NCBI GenBank assembly: GCA_002702655.1 | Contig: PABB01000023.1 | Coordinates: forward strand, 170,174-234,173 | Direction of reading: 5' to 3' | Source of the DNA: Planctomycetaceae bacterium | Lineage (GTDB): Bacteria > Planctomycetota > Planctomycetia > Pirellulales > Lacipirellulaceae | DNA length: 64,000 bases | Part shown: one piece after another, positions 1 to 10,400 of the stretch | How the letters are laid out: every line of letters starts with the position of its first letter | Numbering within the stretch: the first letter of the stretch is position 1 | Program-made: the position numbers and the translations under genes | The notes under the pieces: model-generated | Told to the model about the DNA's origin: nothing | Database searches by the model: none | What the model saw: the letters and a program-made list of their open reading frames with translations, nothing else

Positions 1-57
1 ATGTACGGAAGGGCAAGGTTCGACTTGCTCCGCATCCGCTTTCTTGAATCTGCTTGA
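1..57 (+). mobile_element. C-terminal tail of a probable transposase, cut by the left window edge
   Basis: The first 57 bases read through to a TGA as an 18-residue tail beginning MYGRARFDLL and ending in ESA. A 'YGRA-F-LLR-R' ending is, from memory, typical of the C-terminus of some bacterial transposases (ISL3/IS204-like). Only the tail is in the window, so the family cannot be settled and the true start lies upstream. The following 300 bases hold no gene and may include the element's terminal inverted repeat, which I could not delimit. A chance open frame is the main alternative. Confidence 0.4.
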
Positions 58-361
58 GTCGCCCGCTCCGAATCAGGGCGGTTGGCGCATCGAGCGTCAG
101 CGCAGGCCCCAGCAATTCTCCCCAAGCAAGATCCCACGGCCTCTCACAAACATCCGCCGAAATCTACCCCAAGCACGTCACCAAGAATGAGGAAGAACCC
201 GATTCCAATGCCACTCACACTCAGCCAGTTCGCCATCGACACCCCTTGGCTCGGCGTGCTCATCTACAGTCCGTTGACCGGCAGGACGCCATGCGGATAC
301 GCAGGGTTTGTCTCTTCTGGCCGCGAGGCAAGTCGTCGCCTCCCCGCAACCGAGCGTTTCC
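58..361. other. non-coding stretch after the transposase tail
   Basis: No convincing gene. Short open frames on both strands show no recognisable domain, signal peptide or ribosome binding site. The stretch separates the probable transposase remnant from the 3' end of the DUF1080 gene. Confidence 0.5.
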
Positions 362-1141
362 TCACGGGCTAAGCGCGGGTTGCTCAACACGTTCAACGTG
401 CAGGGGCTTGATCTCTCGCACCCAGATGTTTCGAAAGCGAACTGGATTGAGGTGATCTTGAAGCATAATCGGCCCGCGTGGCAAGTGACTCTGGTACTGC
501 GGGGGGCGATTGAACGGCGTGTCCCCTTTCAGTTCAAAACCGCTCTGAATGACAACGCCGTTTTGAAGGACGGTTATGGTGGCCGGGCGAACAAGATCGC
601 CGTCCTCATTGAACCGGGGCCAATGCCAGATAACGTCGTACGCGTTCCACTCGCCGGGTGGTCGCATCGCGTTCACGAGCGGCGGAGTCTGCTTGTAGAT
701 TGCGCCAGCTTGCCCGTCGAAGTAAGTCCGATTGTCGTATGAATCTAAGATCTGCAGCTCGTAGCCGCCGCCGATGCCTTGTCTGACGAAGAACAACCCG
801 CTGTTCCCCCGGTTCTGTCCTTCGCCTTCGGCCGGCGTTGGAGACGTCCACTCGATATGAAGTTGGCAGTCGCCGAATTCTTGGCGGGTCGTGATGTTAC
901 CTTCGCCGACGATAGCGACTCCCCCGTCGACGCGCCATTTCTCGCCGCCGTCAAACGCCGACAGGTCGCGTCCGCCAAACAAGACGACTGCGTCCGACGG
1001 TGGAGCGCCGCAAGTGATTCCAGGTCTCACAATTGGCGGCTCCTGCCAACTGAGCCCCGACAGGTATTCCGCAGCAATCATCTCGCCCACCCCCGCCAGG
1101 ACGGAACACGCGACGAGTGCGATCAATGGCAATCGATTCAT
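362..1141 (-). CDS. DUF1080 (3-keto-disaccharide hydrolase-type) secreted protein
   Basis: About 259 residues. The ATG at 1141 is chosen because it begins a clear Sec signal peptide (MNRLPLIALVACSVLAG, cleavage near AEY); the frame is open further upstream, but that sequence does not look like protein. The mature part has the DUF1080 (PF06439) jelly-roll hallmarks: the opening VLFGGRDLSAFDG, a central RGNSGLFF block followed by YELQILDSY, and the closing NPVRFRNIWVREI. Family members bind or hydrolyse sugar derivatives such as 3-keto-glucosides, and they are very numerous in planctomycetes. It is the last gene of the minus-strand glycan cluster, 62 bases after the propeller-glycosidase gene. 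The family call is firm; the substrate is unknown. Confidence 0.88.
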   Translation of the reverse strand: MNRLPLIALVACSVLAGVGEMIAAEYLSGLSWQEPPIVRPGITCGAPPSDAVVLFGGRDLSAFDGGEKWRVDGGVAIVGEGNITTRQEFGDCQLHIEWTSPTPAEGEGQNRGNSGLFFVRQGIGGGYELQILDSYDNRTYFDGQAGAIYKQTPPLVNAMRPPGEWNAYDVIWHWPRFNEDGDLVRPATITVLQNGVVIQSGFELKGDTPFNRPPQYQSHLPRGPIMLQDHLNPVRFRNIWVREIKPLHVERVEQPALSP

Positions 1142-1203
1142 GGGACGACAATGAGAAAGGGTAAGTATATGTAAAGACTGGGGCTTGAATCCGCGACGAC
1201 TCG

Positions 1204-2286
1204 TTAGGGCTGCCGCTTGCCGTTGCTCGGCGGTCGTAGCGGCAAGTCGAGCCATGCCAAACCGATGTCGCGGTGCATGTGATCGATCCTGTCGCCGCCG
1301 GGGGCGTCATACATAATTGCCAGTCGCTCGCCGACTTTAACGGCGCTCGGCATGCCGATGCAGCGGTTCGACCAGGTGCAGTTTTCGCCATCGAGCACAA
1401 TTGCTTTGTGCTTCGGGTCCCATTCGTCCAAGTTGTCCGTCCAATACGTCCAAATGGCATCCGTAAATTCCTGTCCCTGTTCGTTGACGCCAATGTGGTT
1501 CGTGAACAGGAACCACAACCCGTTCGCCTCCTCGTAGTAGAGCGAACTGTTCTCAATCTGCTCGTCAAGGGGGACGATCGGCTGCTCGTCGATCTGCCAA
1601 GCGGCATCGAGGTCGCTCGAACGCGCGATGCCAACCGTTCGTTTGACATTCGGATAGGGCGTCGAAGCGCTGAAGAACATGAGATAGTCGCCGCCCGCCT
1701 TGAGCACGTGTCCGGGACTCGCCGTCGCCGAGTAATAGCTGTCGCGCTTCGTGGTAAAGGGCGTGACGTCGTACTGCTTGCGCCAGGGACCGCGGGGGCT
1801 GCTGCTGACCGCCTTGAGCGTCAAATAGGGAAACGCCGGGCAACGTTCCGGTGGCGGCGACGCGTTGGGAGATCCCAAGTAGAACATGTGCCAGCGGTCG
1901 CCTTCGCGAATAACCCAGGGCGAAGTCGCAGTGGCGGAATCCTTGCTTCCCGGCGACCCCAGGTCCAAAACAGGACCGTGCAACTCCCAGTCGGTCAGAT
2001 TGCAGCTGGTCGCCAGGCAAGCCAGCCATCCCTCGGGACCCGCGCCGTCATAGTGGAGCAAGTACTCGCCATCCTGTTCAAATACGATTGCTTCGCGGGC
2101 GCCGTAGACGTCGCACTCGCTGGGACCTTCGCCGTGTCGAATGACGACGCCCGCGTCTTTGGCGTCCAGGCGCAAGGTCGCGGACGGGCGCCCATCCGAG
2201 TAGCGGCCGGGGATTGCGGTTTCGCTGAGACCAGCCCGTTGGAAATGCACAGTCAGCAGGCAGGCGAGGAGTATTGTGGCACGCAT
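1204..2286 (-). CDS. secreted five-bladed beta-propeller glycosidase-like protein (GH43/GH130-like fold)
   Basis: 360 residues, ATG start, N-terminal signal peptide of about 20 residues (MRATILLACLLTVHFQRAG). The repeated pattern of 'Y-L-HYDG', 'RWHMFYLGSP', 'DYLMFFSAS', 'GLWFLFTNH' and 'LAIMYDAPGG' is typical of the blades of GH32/43/62/130-type glycosidases, each blade carrying a W/Y-L-F/Y strand. Catalytic acids cannot be assigned safely by eye. The length fits a single catalytic domain without a carbohydrate-binding module. It lies between the polysaccharide deacetylase and DUF1080 genes in the same direction, so it is probably part of the same degradative operon. The fold call is good; the exact GH family and the target linkage are uncertain. 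Confidence 0.75.
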   Translation of the reverse strand: MRATILLACLLTVHFQRAGLSETAIPGRYSDGRPSATLRLDAKDAGVVIRHGEGPSECDVYGAREAIVFEQDGEYLLHYDGAGPEGWLACLATSCNLTDWELHGPVLDLGSPGSKDSATATSPWVIREGDRWHMFYLGSPNASPPPERCPAFPYLTLKAVSSSPRGPWRKQYDVTPFTTKRDSYYSATASPGHVLKAGGDYLMFFSASTPYPNVKRTVGIARSSDLDAAWQIDEQPIVPLDEQIENSSLYYEEANGLWFLFTNHIGVNEQGQEFTDAIWTYWTDNLDEWDPKHKAIVLDGENCTWSNRCIGMPSAVKVGERLAIMYDAPGGDRIDHMHRDIGLAWLDLPLRPPSNGKRQP

Positions 2287-2395
2287 TTTGGCTCTGAGAA
2301 AAAAGAATGGGACCTAGAATTGCGAGCAGTCGTCGGGGCGCGCTTGGCCGCACACGTTGCATGCCGCCGCAAACCACTTTGTTTTCGCCCACGCA

Positions 2396-4435
2396 TCAGA
2401 ACCCCTGATAACGGAGGTCCTCGATGCGGTTGTTGGTCGAGTGGTCGACAATACGCACGAAGCAAGCCGTCAGCCTCGGAGTCTCCGGACTCATGGTGCT
2501 TGACGGGTAGACGATAACGAGTTCATTTGCGCCCCGCCGAAGCACGGCGCGGTCGCCGTCAATCACCGCCTGGTTCAGCAGCACCGTGCATTTGTCGGGA
2601 TGGCTCGTGGTGATCTTCACTCGACGCTCCTCGGGCGAGGTCACGCGGGAGCGCAGGACATAATTCGGCGCATGGTGGTCCCACGTTCCCATCGTGCGGA
2701 CGTACTCGGGATTCAGCCAGTCGTGTTCGACATATCCGTCGCGGGCCGCAACGCGCCAAGCCGCCCGCTGCCCCGTGGCAAGCGGCCACGAATCGGGACA
2801 AGCTCCGCCTGTCGCCTTCTTAACGAACGTCGCAACGTCGAACTCCGAATCGTCGAGGGGGCCCAGCAGGGCGAAGCCGTTCTTAGGCCATGATTCGTCG
2901 GCAGCAGGTCCGGACGTTTGGCAGGTGAAATGAATTCGACCGGGCCGATCATGGAGAACAAAATCAAGTTCGGCCCCGAAGTGGGCGCGTCCCAGGCGAT
3001 CGGGCGCCTCGCCGCGGGGAATCAAACGGGCAACGTAAGTTCTCGACACTCCGTCTCGTGGAGTTTCTTGCGGTCCGGTCGCGATCGCGTCCCAACCGAT
3101 CGGTGCGCGCCAGGTGATCGCCTCGTCGCGCAAGACGTCATCCGAGGACGCCTCCACTTGCAGGACGAGCCGCTCGTGATCTCGCCAGAGGCGCCCGCGA
3201 ATCTCCGGAAAATCCGTGTCCTGTGCGTCATCGCTCAATCCGACCGAGTTTTCCGGGTTGGCAATATGACCTATGCGCTCAGGCAGTCGCTGGCTGGCGT
3301 CATGGTGCACATTGATCCGTTTCGTCTTGCCGTCGCCTTGCGACGAATCAACGATCTTCGCCGAACGAGAAGAAATTCGCACTACGTCTCGCTCGTCGAC
3401 GCCTGCAATCGCCAGGGTGAGTGGCACGTCGCTTCCTAGTACGCGCGGGCTTGGTCGCAGTAAGGACACTGTGAGCGTAACGCCTTCTCGTTGCACCTGG
3501 TCGAGCGTTGCGGACTTCGCTTGCCGACGATAGGCGGCGTACTCGTTCTGATTGCAGTGCCACGCGTCTGGCAGCGCTTGCAGGAGTTCAAGACGTCGGC
3601 GCAGCTCGTCGTAATCGTACTGCAGACGGAAAGTCCCGTACCATGCATGCATCGAGTTAGAGATCATGGGAAACGATCGCGAGAGCTGTTCGTCATGGTA
3701 CGCCCACTCGACCGCTTCGGCGAACGTCTCGAAGTCGTTGTTCTCCGGCGGCATTATCGGACTGAGTTCGAGGTCCAAATCGATATCGGAGAAGAAGGAC
3801 GCGTATTCCGCGATGTGGATAAAACCTGCGCGCTTCAGCGTCTCCAGCGAGCGGCGAAGAACTGCGGCCCCCTCCGGCTCCGGGCGGAGGTCGACGAACG
3901 AATAGGCGTACGACACGACCGGCGTATCGAGGGCCGCTTCCCAGCACGCGCGGACGCCGGCGGTTTCTGCAAACATCCGATTGCTATGGTAGTAGGTCAG
4001 GTAAGGGTGCGTGAGCGCGTGGCCCCCAATCGAGTTACCGCCAGCGAGGAGTTGGCGGGCGACGGGAAGATAATCAGCAGGTTCCCCGCCCGGCACGAAA
4101 TGCCTGCCGTTGAGATACCATGTGCCGCGGATGCCGTATTCCTGCATGATCTCGCGCGTACGGACGTTGTCGCTCGTCCAATTGTCGTCCCAACGGCACG
4201 ACACGGCGCGATGCCGGCCGTCGAGAAGCGGCTCGATCTCGATCGTTGCCGCCGCCGCGGACGCCGCGCTGCGAAACTCGATCTCAAGCTCCTGGGTGTA
4301 GGCTGTCGGGTCCTGAGCGGGCGCTCGCGCGGCGACCGCAGCGAGCGTCAGGATTGCCAGCCCCCGACAAGCACGCCCAGGGCGGGAAAACATTGTCCGA
4401 CGACGCGCGGCGCCGCTACTCGACTGGGATGTCAT
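2396..4435 (-). CDS. secreted polysaccharide deacetylase-like protein (NodB homology) with C-terminal beta-sandwich region
   Basis: 679 residues. The ATG at 4435 has an AGGA about 10 bases upstream and is preferred over the in-frame ATG at 4393, which has none. It overlaps the end of the nitrilase gene by 20 bases. A hydrophobic export signal lies at residues 24-40. The NodB-like region (about 72-300) shows the metal/acid motif RWDDNW (D83, D84), 'GIRGTWYL' and the histidine pair GHALTHP (H139, H143), matching the D/H/H metal site of carbohydrate esterase family 4. The C-terminal 350 residues look like beta-sandwich modules of unknown role. The expected reaction is removal of N- or O-acetyl groups from a polysaccharide outside the cytoplasm, which fits the neighbouring hexosaminidase-like and amidase genes. 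Confidence 0.82.
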   Translation of the reverse strand: MTSQSSSGAARRRTMFSRPGRACRGLAILTLAAVAARAPAQDPTAYTQELEIEFRSAASAAAATIEIEPLLDGRHRAVSCRWDDNWTSDNVRTREIMQEYGIRGTWYLNGRHFVPGGEPADYLPVARQLLAGGNSIGGHALTHPYLTYYHSNRMFAETAGVRACWEAALDTPVVSYAYSFVDLRPEPEGAAVLRRSLETLKRAGFIHIAEYASFFSDIDLDLELSPIMPPENNDFETFAEAVEWAYHDEQLSRSFPMISNSMHAWYGTFRLQYDYDELRRRLELLQALPDAWHCNQNEYAAYRRQAKSATLDQVQREGVTLTVSLLRPSPRVLGSDVPLTLAIAGVDERDVVRISSRSAKIVDSSQGDGKTKRINVHHDASQRLPERIGHIANPENSVGLSDDAQDTDFPEIRGRLWRDHERLVLQVEASSDDVLRDEAITWRAPIGWDAIATGPQETPRDGVSRTYVARLIPRGEAPDRLGRAHFGAELDFVLHDRPGRIHFTCQTSGPAADESWPKNGFALLGPLDDSEFDVATFVKKATGGACPDSWPLATGQRAAWRVAARDGYVEHDWLNPEYVRTMGTWDHHAPNYVLRSRVTSPEERRVKITTSHPDKCTVLLNQAVIDGDRAVLRRGANELVIVYPSSTMSPETPRLTACFVRIVDHSTNNRIEDLRYQGF

Positions 4436-5420
4436 GCTGATTCGTCCTGCGAAATACCGGGAGGTCGGCTGGTTTGGCGAGGTCGCCGTACCGTGACGGT
4501 CGGCGCCATGCGTTGCCCCAAATGGTGCGGCTTCGCGTCTCTCGCAAGTCCATGAGATCCACGTCCACGACCGCGAGTTGCTCTGATTCGTCGCACTGTT
4601 TCACGAGGCGGCCGTCGGCCGCAAAGACGATCGACTGCCCGTTGTGGAAGGGCGCGGGATAGTTCGTCATGGCCATTGTCATCGCGTTCTCGAATCCGCG
4701 GATCTGAAACTGCGCAAGTCGCAGCGGATCCAGCGGACACGCATTGGGGGTAATTACGATTTCCGCCCCGTTCACCATGAGAGATCGCGCACTCTCTGGA
4801 AACTCTCTGTCAAAGCAAATCATGGCGCCCACCTGAACGATATCGCGGCCCGTGTCGAGCGGCGCGACCGGCCACCCGGCTCCCGGTTCAAGCGCCGCTT
4901 CGAACGCAAAGGCGCACGTATGCACTTTGGAGTAGGTGAACAGCAGCTTGCCGCGGCGATCAAATAAGCTGACGCTGTTGCGCAGCTTACCGTTCTTGCA
5001 TTCGAGGTACGTGGCGGCGATTCCCATCCCTAAATCCCGTGCCAGACGACGAAATCGCTCGACCCAGGGCCCCGCGGCATCGACCGCCTGCGCGGCCCAT
5101 GCGTCGAGCGTCGCCTCGTTCATGTCGGCGGGACCTCGGTAGCCGATATTCCACATCTCCGGCATGATCAGCAGGTCCGCTCCCTGTTGCTGCGCTTGCC
5201 GGCAGAACGACTCGGCGATCGCGGCATTACGGTCTTGGTCATTCGCGGCGGGGAGCGCCTGCATGAGCGCTAGGCGAATCGTCCCCTTGGGCGGCGGGAC
5301 CGATTTCACGTCGGGCGCAACGTCCCCCGCGACCGCGGGCAGAGTTGCGGCCGCGAGAAGGCCTCCTGCCGTGCTTGCCGTTCGCAGGAACAGGCGACGA
5401 TTAAGGAGGTCCGTTTGCAT
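4416..5420 (-). CDS. Tat-exported carbon-nitrogen hydrolase (nitrilase superfamily)
   Basis: 334 residues, ATG start. The N-terminus carries a twin-arginine signal (NRRLFLRTAS followed by a hydrophobic stretch), so export in folded form is expected. The nitrilase catalytic triad is visible: E88 in IMPEMW, K165 in TYSKVH and C202 in MICFDREFPES. Family members hydrolyse non-peptide C-N bonds such as amides, nitriles and carbamoyl groups. Most are cytoplasmic, so an exported one in a glycan cluster is unusual and suggests an amide or carbamoyl substituent as target. The gene overlaps the deacetylase by 20 bases, implying co-translation. A second, Sec-exported paralogue occurs at 34681-35679. 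Confidence 0.88.
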   Translation of the reverse strand: MQTDLLNRRLFLRTASTAGGLLAAATLPAVAGDVAPDVKSVPPPKGTIRLALMQALPAANDQDRNAAIAESFCRQAQQQGADLLIMPEMWNIGYRGPADMNEATLDAWAAQAVDAAGPWVERFRRLARDLGMGIAATYLECKNGKLRNSVSLFDRRGKLLFTYSKVHTCAFAFEAALEPGAGWPVAPLDTGRDIVQVGAMICFDREFPESARSLMVNGAEIVITPNACPLDPLRLAQFQIRGFENAMTMAMTNYPAPFHNGQSIVFAADGRLVKQCDESEQLAVVDVDLMDLRETRSRTIWGNAWRRPSRYGDLAKPADLPVFRRTNQHDIPVE

Positions 5421-5533
5421 CTCTGTCTACCTCGATCGGATGTCAGGAGAGTTCGTATGGCATGGGCGTTTTAAGGTCCGTCGGGCTGTCTGCTAGGGCG
5501 CTGGTGACAACATGAGGCCGCCGAGGATGCTCG

Positions 5534-7420
5534 TCACTTCGCCCACGCTCTGATGCCACGGTTGGCGTCCATTTTCGGTTCCGCGGAACGCGTCCCCGCG
5601 TGAACGGTCAAAGGCGATTCGCCGTCGTATGCGTTGCCGGCGATCACGATCTGACGTCCCGATTTGAACTGAAACGAGACGGTCGAGTCATCCTCCGCGG
5701 ACGGGTCGGCGATCGCCTTGATGATGTTGCCTCGGAACGTCAAGCCGTCGATTGCCCAGCCTTCGACGATTCGACGATGCTTCGTTTCGATGACATTATT
5801 CTCGAAACAAATGCCGCCGTGGTAATAAGCGTCAGGTGACGCCTGAGGATCGATGTCGGCTGCAATTCTCAGCGCCGGGCCGGCCAGATTTCGAAACACG
5901 TTGCGCCGTATCAGAACGTCGCGGGCCGGACCTGATTCCCACCAGAATCCGTTGTCGCCCTCAAATTGCACGCCCGCCATGGAAGAATTCTCAAACACGT
6001 TGTCTTCAACAACGACGCGACCGGCGGTGGCGATTAGCATGACGCGCGCCCGGTTGTTCCGGACCGTGCAGCGACGTACGACTAAGCTCGGTTGCCACGT
6101 CAGGTTGTAAAGTCCGGACGGAGTCCGGACGCCGCCGCTTGGAAGCCGATCAAGCTTTACTTCAAACAGATCGGAATTCAATTCGCGCGTGGACGTCACG
6201 ACGGCGTCGCCGTACGGCTGCAAATCATCGCTCGTCACAAAGCGCACCTTGTCGCCGGATTCCATGACGATGAGGCCGCGTTGCTGGCTATGGACGCGCC
6301 GACAAATCAGCGTCCGCGGCCCCGTGGTTCGCTCGACGCGGACAAAGCAGCCGTGGACGTTTGCGGCGTCGTCGAGCATGTTTGCAAAGGAACAGTCTTC
6401 CAGCACAATTTCGCCGCGGCAGCCGTTGAAGTGGGTCGCGTCGGCGGTTGTCGTGACGACGCGTCCCCGCTTTTCAGGCAGTTCCACGTGGACGTCTCGG
6501 AGCGTGGCGCCGACCGTGCGCTGGACGATGATTCCCATTCCACCGGCGTGTCGGATCGTGACATCGTCGATCTTCAAGTTCTTGGAACGCGCGACGCGGA
6601 TCGCCGGCGAGGTACGGTTCGGCGAGCCCATGCCCTTGACCGCGACCACCCATCCCAGCTGCGGCATGATGTCCGTGGCGTCGAAAAGTCGAATCACGCC
6701 AGGCGTGATCTCTTTCACCCGCGGATCCGGCGCCAGCGCCCACTGATGCTCGCCGGGAATCGGCTCGTTGGTGGCGCCGTCAAACCACATGTTCCACTGC
6801 AGGTTGTGCTCCCACGACAGGCGTTCGGTCGGCGGCGGGGCCCATTCTTTCCAAGCGTCAGGACTGGCACTTGGCTTTTCGCGAAAGACGAGTCGTTCGT
6901 TGCGTATCTCATAGATCGTCTCGGGGTGCGTCTGCAAATCAAAGGCGTTGACCTCCGGATGCAGAGCGACCACTTCGCCCTGAAAATGAAACGGATGTTC
7001 CCAGTCGATCGAGACGCCCCTCAGGGACAGATTGACCGCGTTGTCAGCGCTAATTGGAATCATCTCCCCATGACACATCAGCAGCGCTTGGTCGCCAGCG
7101 AGCGTGAAATCCTCCAATCCGTCCAAGAGGAAGGCGACGCGCTTAACGCCTGGGTTGTTGTTGGCGACCGCGAGCGTCCGCTCGAATGCGGCGTCGGGAT
7201 ATAAATGCCACACGCCGGGCGGGATTCGCAATCCACTCGCGCCGCGGTCGCGGCACGCCTCGATGGCTTTGCGGAAGGCCGATGTCGCGTCTTCGCCGGG
7301 CTTGAGTTCGGACAAACCAAACTCGCCCGCGTCGATGACCGTCCCGGCGGCGACCCCGCGAAGGGGAGATCCGACGGCGACCGTCGCGAGAATCATTCCG
7401 AGGGCAATATGGATGGTCAC
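5534..7420 (-). CDS. secreted right-handed beta-helix enzyme, GH110-like (alpha-1,3-galactosidase-type)
   Basis: 628 residues. The start is GTG at 7420, overlapping the TGA of the GH78 gene as GTGA; an internal ATG at 7396 would truncate the signal peptide. After the export signal come features that recall GH110 enzymes: 'GVWHLYPD', a segment like 'GLEDFTLAGDQALLMCHGEM', 'SIDWEHPFHFQGEV', and many short beta-helix coils with N/D-rich turns such as VVEDNVFENSS and VLIRRNVFRN. GH110 enzymes remove alpha-1,3-linked galactose (blood group B or carrageenan-type ends). Translational coupling to the rhamnosidase suggests joint action on one glycan. The beta-helix fold is certain; the GH110 assignment is from remembered motif likeness only, and a polysaccharide lyase or epimerase is the alternative. 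Confidence 0.7.
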   Translation of the reverse strand: MTIHIALGMILATVAVGSPLRGVAAGTVIDAGEFGLSELKPGEDATSAFRKAIEACRDRGASGLRIPPGVWHLYPDAAFERTLAVANNNPGVKRVAFLLDGLEDFTLAGDQALLMCHGEMIPISADNAVNLSLRGVSIDWEHPFHFQGEVVALHPEVNAFDLQTHPETIYEIRNERLVFREKPSASPDAWKEWAPPPTERLSWEHNLQWNMWFDGATNEPIPGEHQWALAPDPRVKEITPGVIRLFDATDIMPQLGWVVAVKGMGSPNRTSPAIRVARSKNLKIDDVTIRHAGGMGIIVQRTVGATLRDVHVELPEKRGRVVTTTADATHFNGCRGEIVLEDCSFANMLDDAANVHGCFVRVERTTGPRTLICRRVHSQQRGLIVMESGDKVRFVTSDDLQPYGDAVVTSTRELNSDLFEVKLDRLPSGGVRTPSGLYNLTWQPSLVVRRCTVRNNRARVMLIATAGRVVVEDNVFENSSMAGVQFEGDNGFWWESGPARDVLIRRNVFRNLAGPALRIAADIDPQASPDAYYHGGICFENNVIETKHRRIVEGWAIDGLTFRGNIIKAIADPSAEDDSTVSFQFKSGRQIVIAGNAYDGESPLTVHAGTRSAEPKMDANRGIRAWAK

Positions 7421-10400
7421 GGCCGAGCCTCCGTCGTAAAGGAGTAGACGCCGGAGCCGACGCGTAGCTCGACCTGTCCGTCGACGATCTGGGCGGCATG
7501 CACTCCGGCGGCAGTCGATGCCGGACGATCGCCTTCATAGACGCTTTCCAATTTCGACGCAGGCAGCTTTACGACGGCAGTCGTATTCGCCGGGATTTCG
7601 ACGTCCAACTGAAAGGCCCCGTCGCGTCTCTGCCAAGCTGTCGAAATCGGACCTCGGACGCTGTCGTATGCAGTGCGTGCCCACGTGAGCTCTCCCGGCT
7701 GCGGAGCGATGAGAATCTCCTGGTAAGCTGGCGTGAGTCGTTGGATTCCGCCGATGTTCTCCGCCATCCACTGGTAGACGGCTCCGAACGAGTAGTGGGC
7801 GAACGAGTTCATGCCCGCATCCTGAAAACCTCTCTCGGGCGTCCAGCCGTCCCACCGCTCCCAGATGCTCGTGGCGCCATGCTTGATCGAGAAGCCCCAT
7901 GAGGGATAGGTTTCGTTGCCGATAAGTCGGTGTGCCACGTCATTGCGTCCAATCTTGGCGAGAACGAGCATTAAATCCTTCGTTCCGATGAAGCCCGTGG
8001 AGAGATGATCGTCCCGCGCAGCGATGCGCTCGACGAGCCGCGCCGCGGCTTGCTGCCTCTGCGGGTCTTCCAGCAGGTCAAAGGCCAGCGCCAGGACGTA
8101 ACAACACTGCGTGTCGCCCTGAATTCGGCCTTCGGAATCGACGTAGGCTTTCGCAAACGACCGCCGGATTTGCTGATAGAGCTCCTGATAGTCTGTCGCG
8201 TCGTTTACGCGACCGAGCGCGCGGGCCGCTTGCGCCAGGAGGCGCGCGGATTGGGCAAAGTAGGCCGTGTAAATGACGTCGTGCGGCGTCTCGGCATCGA
8301 CGCTGAGCCAGTCGCCGAAACAATGAAACTCGGCCGGAGGCAGCAATTCCGAGGTGCTACGGCCGCGCATGAATTCAACATACCGCTTCATCGAGTCGTA
8401 GCTTCGCTCCAGCTGGCGTCGGTTTCCGTAGAACTCGTAAGCCGTGACAGGGCAAATGACGCCGGCGTCGGCCCAGGCTGGCCCGCCGTCGTCGCCGGCG
8501 ACTATCAACGGCGCGACCATCGGAAACTGCCCGTCGTCACGTTGGGCGTCGGCCAAGTCAATCAGCCATTTCGCGAAGAAGGCCTCGACGTCGGCGTTCA
8601 AACAAGCCGTCGCGATGTAGACTTGCGCATCGCCCGTCCAGCCGAGACGCTCGTCGCGTTGGGGGCAATCGGTCGGTACGTCAATGAAATTGGCGCGCTG
8701 CGTCCAGTAGATATTCGAATAGAGGCGATTGAGCGCATCGCTGGAACACTCAAATTGACTCGCTCGCGGCGAGACGCTGCTGAGCGCGAGCCCGGTAATG
8801 GCGTCCTCGCCTGGAGGGGCGTCGAGTCCCGCGATTTCGACGTACTGAAAACCATGAAAGGTGAATCGTGGCGCCCACGTTTCGACGCCGCCGCCGCGAC
8901 AGATGTAGACATCGGTGGCCTTGGCATCTCGCAAGTTCGTGGTGTAAATCGTACCGTCGTCCGCCAGCCGCTCGGCAAATCGGAGCGTGATCCGCTGCCC
9001 GGGCTTGCCGCGCACTTTCAGTCGCGCGAAGCCGGCGAAGTTTTGCCCCAAATCGAAGACGTACTTCCCTGCCACGGGTTCGGTAACGCTGACCGGCGGG
9101 AATTCCCGGATCACGCCAACGGCCGGCCCTGGATGCGATTGCATTTCGGGAGCGACTTCGGCCCCCACGTCGACCGAGTCCCAGCCGGCGGCGTCGAATC
9201 CTGGTTCGTCCCACCCGGCTTGTTCGAGGCGCGCATCGTAGGTCTCGCCCATGAGAAAATCGGCGTGTTGCGTGGGGCCGACCGCGGCCTTCCAGTCGGG
9301 GCCGGTCGCGACGATCTGCGACGAACCATCAGCGAATTGCAGATGAAGTTGCAACCGCGCTCGGGGATGCTTGCCGTAGTGATCGCGATTCTGGCCCCAG
9401 CCGACGTAGCCGCTATACCACCCGTCCGCGAGCACGGCGCCCAAGGCATTGAGGCCGGGACGAATCCGTTTCGTCACGTCGTAGCTGCGGTAGTAGACGC
9501 GGCGTCGGTAGTCGGTCCATCCGGGCGTGAACAAGTCATCCGAGACCCGCCTGCCGTTGAGGTGCGCATCGCACGCGCCTAAGGCGGCGACATGCAACGT
9601 CGCCGCGGTCACCGGCTTGTCGGCGACAAAGTCGCAGCGGAGCTGGGACGGCGGCGGGAGGAACAGCGGCTGAAGCGTCAATCGTCCCCATGGTTGCGCG
9701 CCGTAATCGCCCAACACGACACTCGACGAGAATGAAATGTCGTCGAGAGGCTCGGAGGGCCAATGGTGGCGCACCTGCGAGGAAGCCTGCCAGCTGCCGT
9801 CGGACGCCAGGGTCGCAGTTGTTCCGTCGTCGAGAGTTATCACGATCTTGGCCAGGAGTCCCGTCGGTCCTGCCGATTCGTTCTCAACTCGAAACCGCAG
9901 TTCGTTTGCGCCCGGGCGGAGATGGCCGACTAAACTCACAGGTTTGACTCGTTCCCAACCCGCTTCGCCGTGAATGACCATCTGTCCGTTGACCGCCAGC
10001 CAAACGCGGTCGTCGGCAACCACGTACGCCTCGGCGCTGACGACCCGCGCGTCCTCGGGCAACGTGGCGGTCGCGACAAACAGCGTGCTGCCCGGACCGG
10101 CCTCACGGGCGTCTTCCGCGTCGCGGCCAATCCAGTTCGCTCCCTCGAGGGGAGCGGCCGGCGCTGCGCGCTGCCGGAGCTTGTCGAAGCCGATCCATTC
10201 AGCGTGCCAGTCGTCTTTCGCCAGCAGGCCCATTTGCCATGTCGCCGGCTCGCTCCAGCGAGACGCACGATCCTCGCCGTCCCACAGTCGCACCTTCCAA
10301 TAACATTTCTGCCCCGAGGCGAGCGGCGGTCCTTGATAAGAGACGTTCAATGGGTCATCGCCGGGTTGTTTGCTGCTGTCCCACACGTCGCCGACGTCCT

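Noticed and set aside
951-1649. 232-residue Arg/Ser/Thr-rich open frame
   Set aside because: Composition is typical of a wrong frame in GC-rich DNA; it spans the junction of the DUF1080 and propeller-glycosidase genes.
8005-9582. 525-residue plus-strand open frame inside the GH78 gene
   Set aside because: Antisense to a clear rhamnosidase with catalytic motifs; no domain, signal or ribosome binding site.
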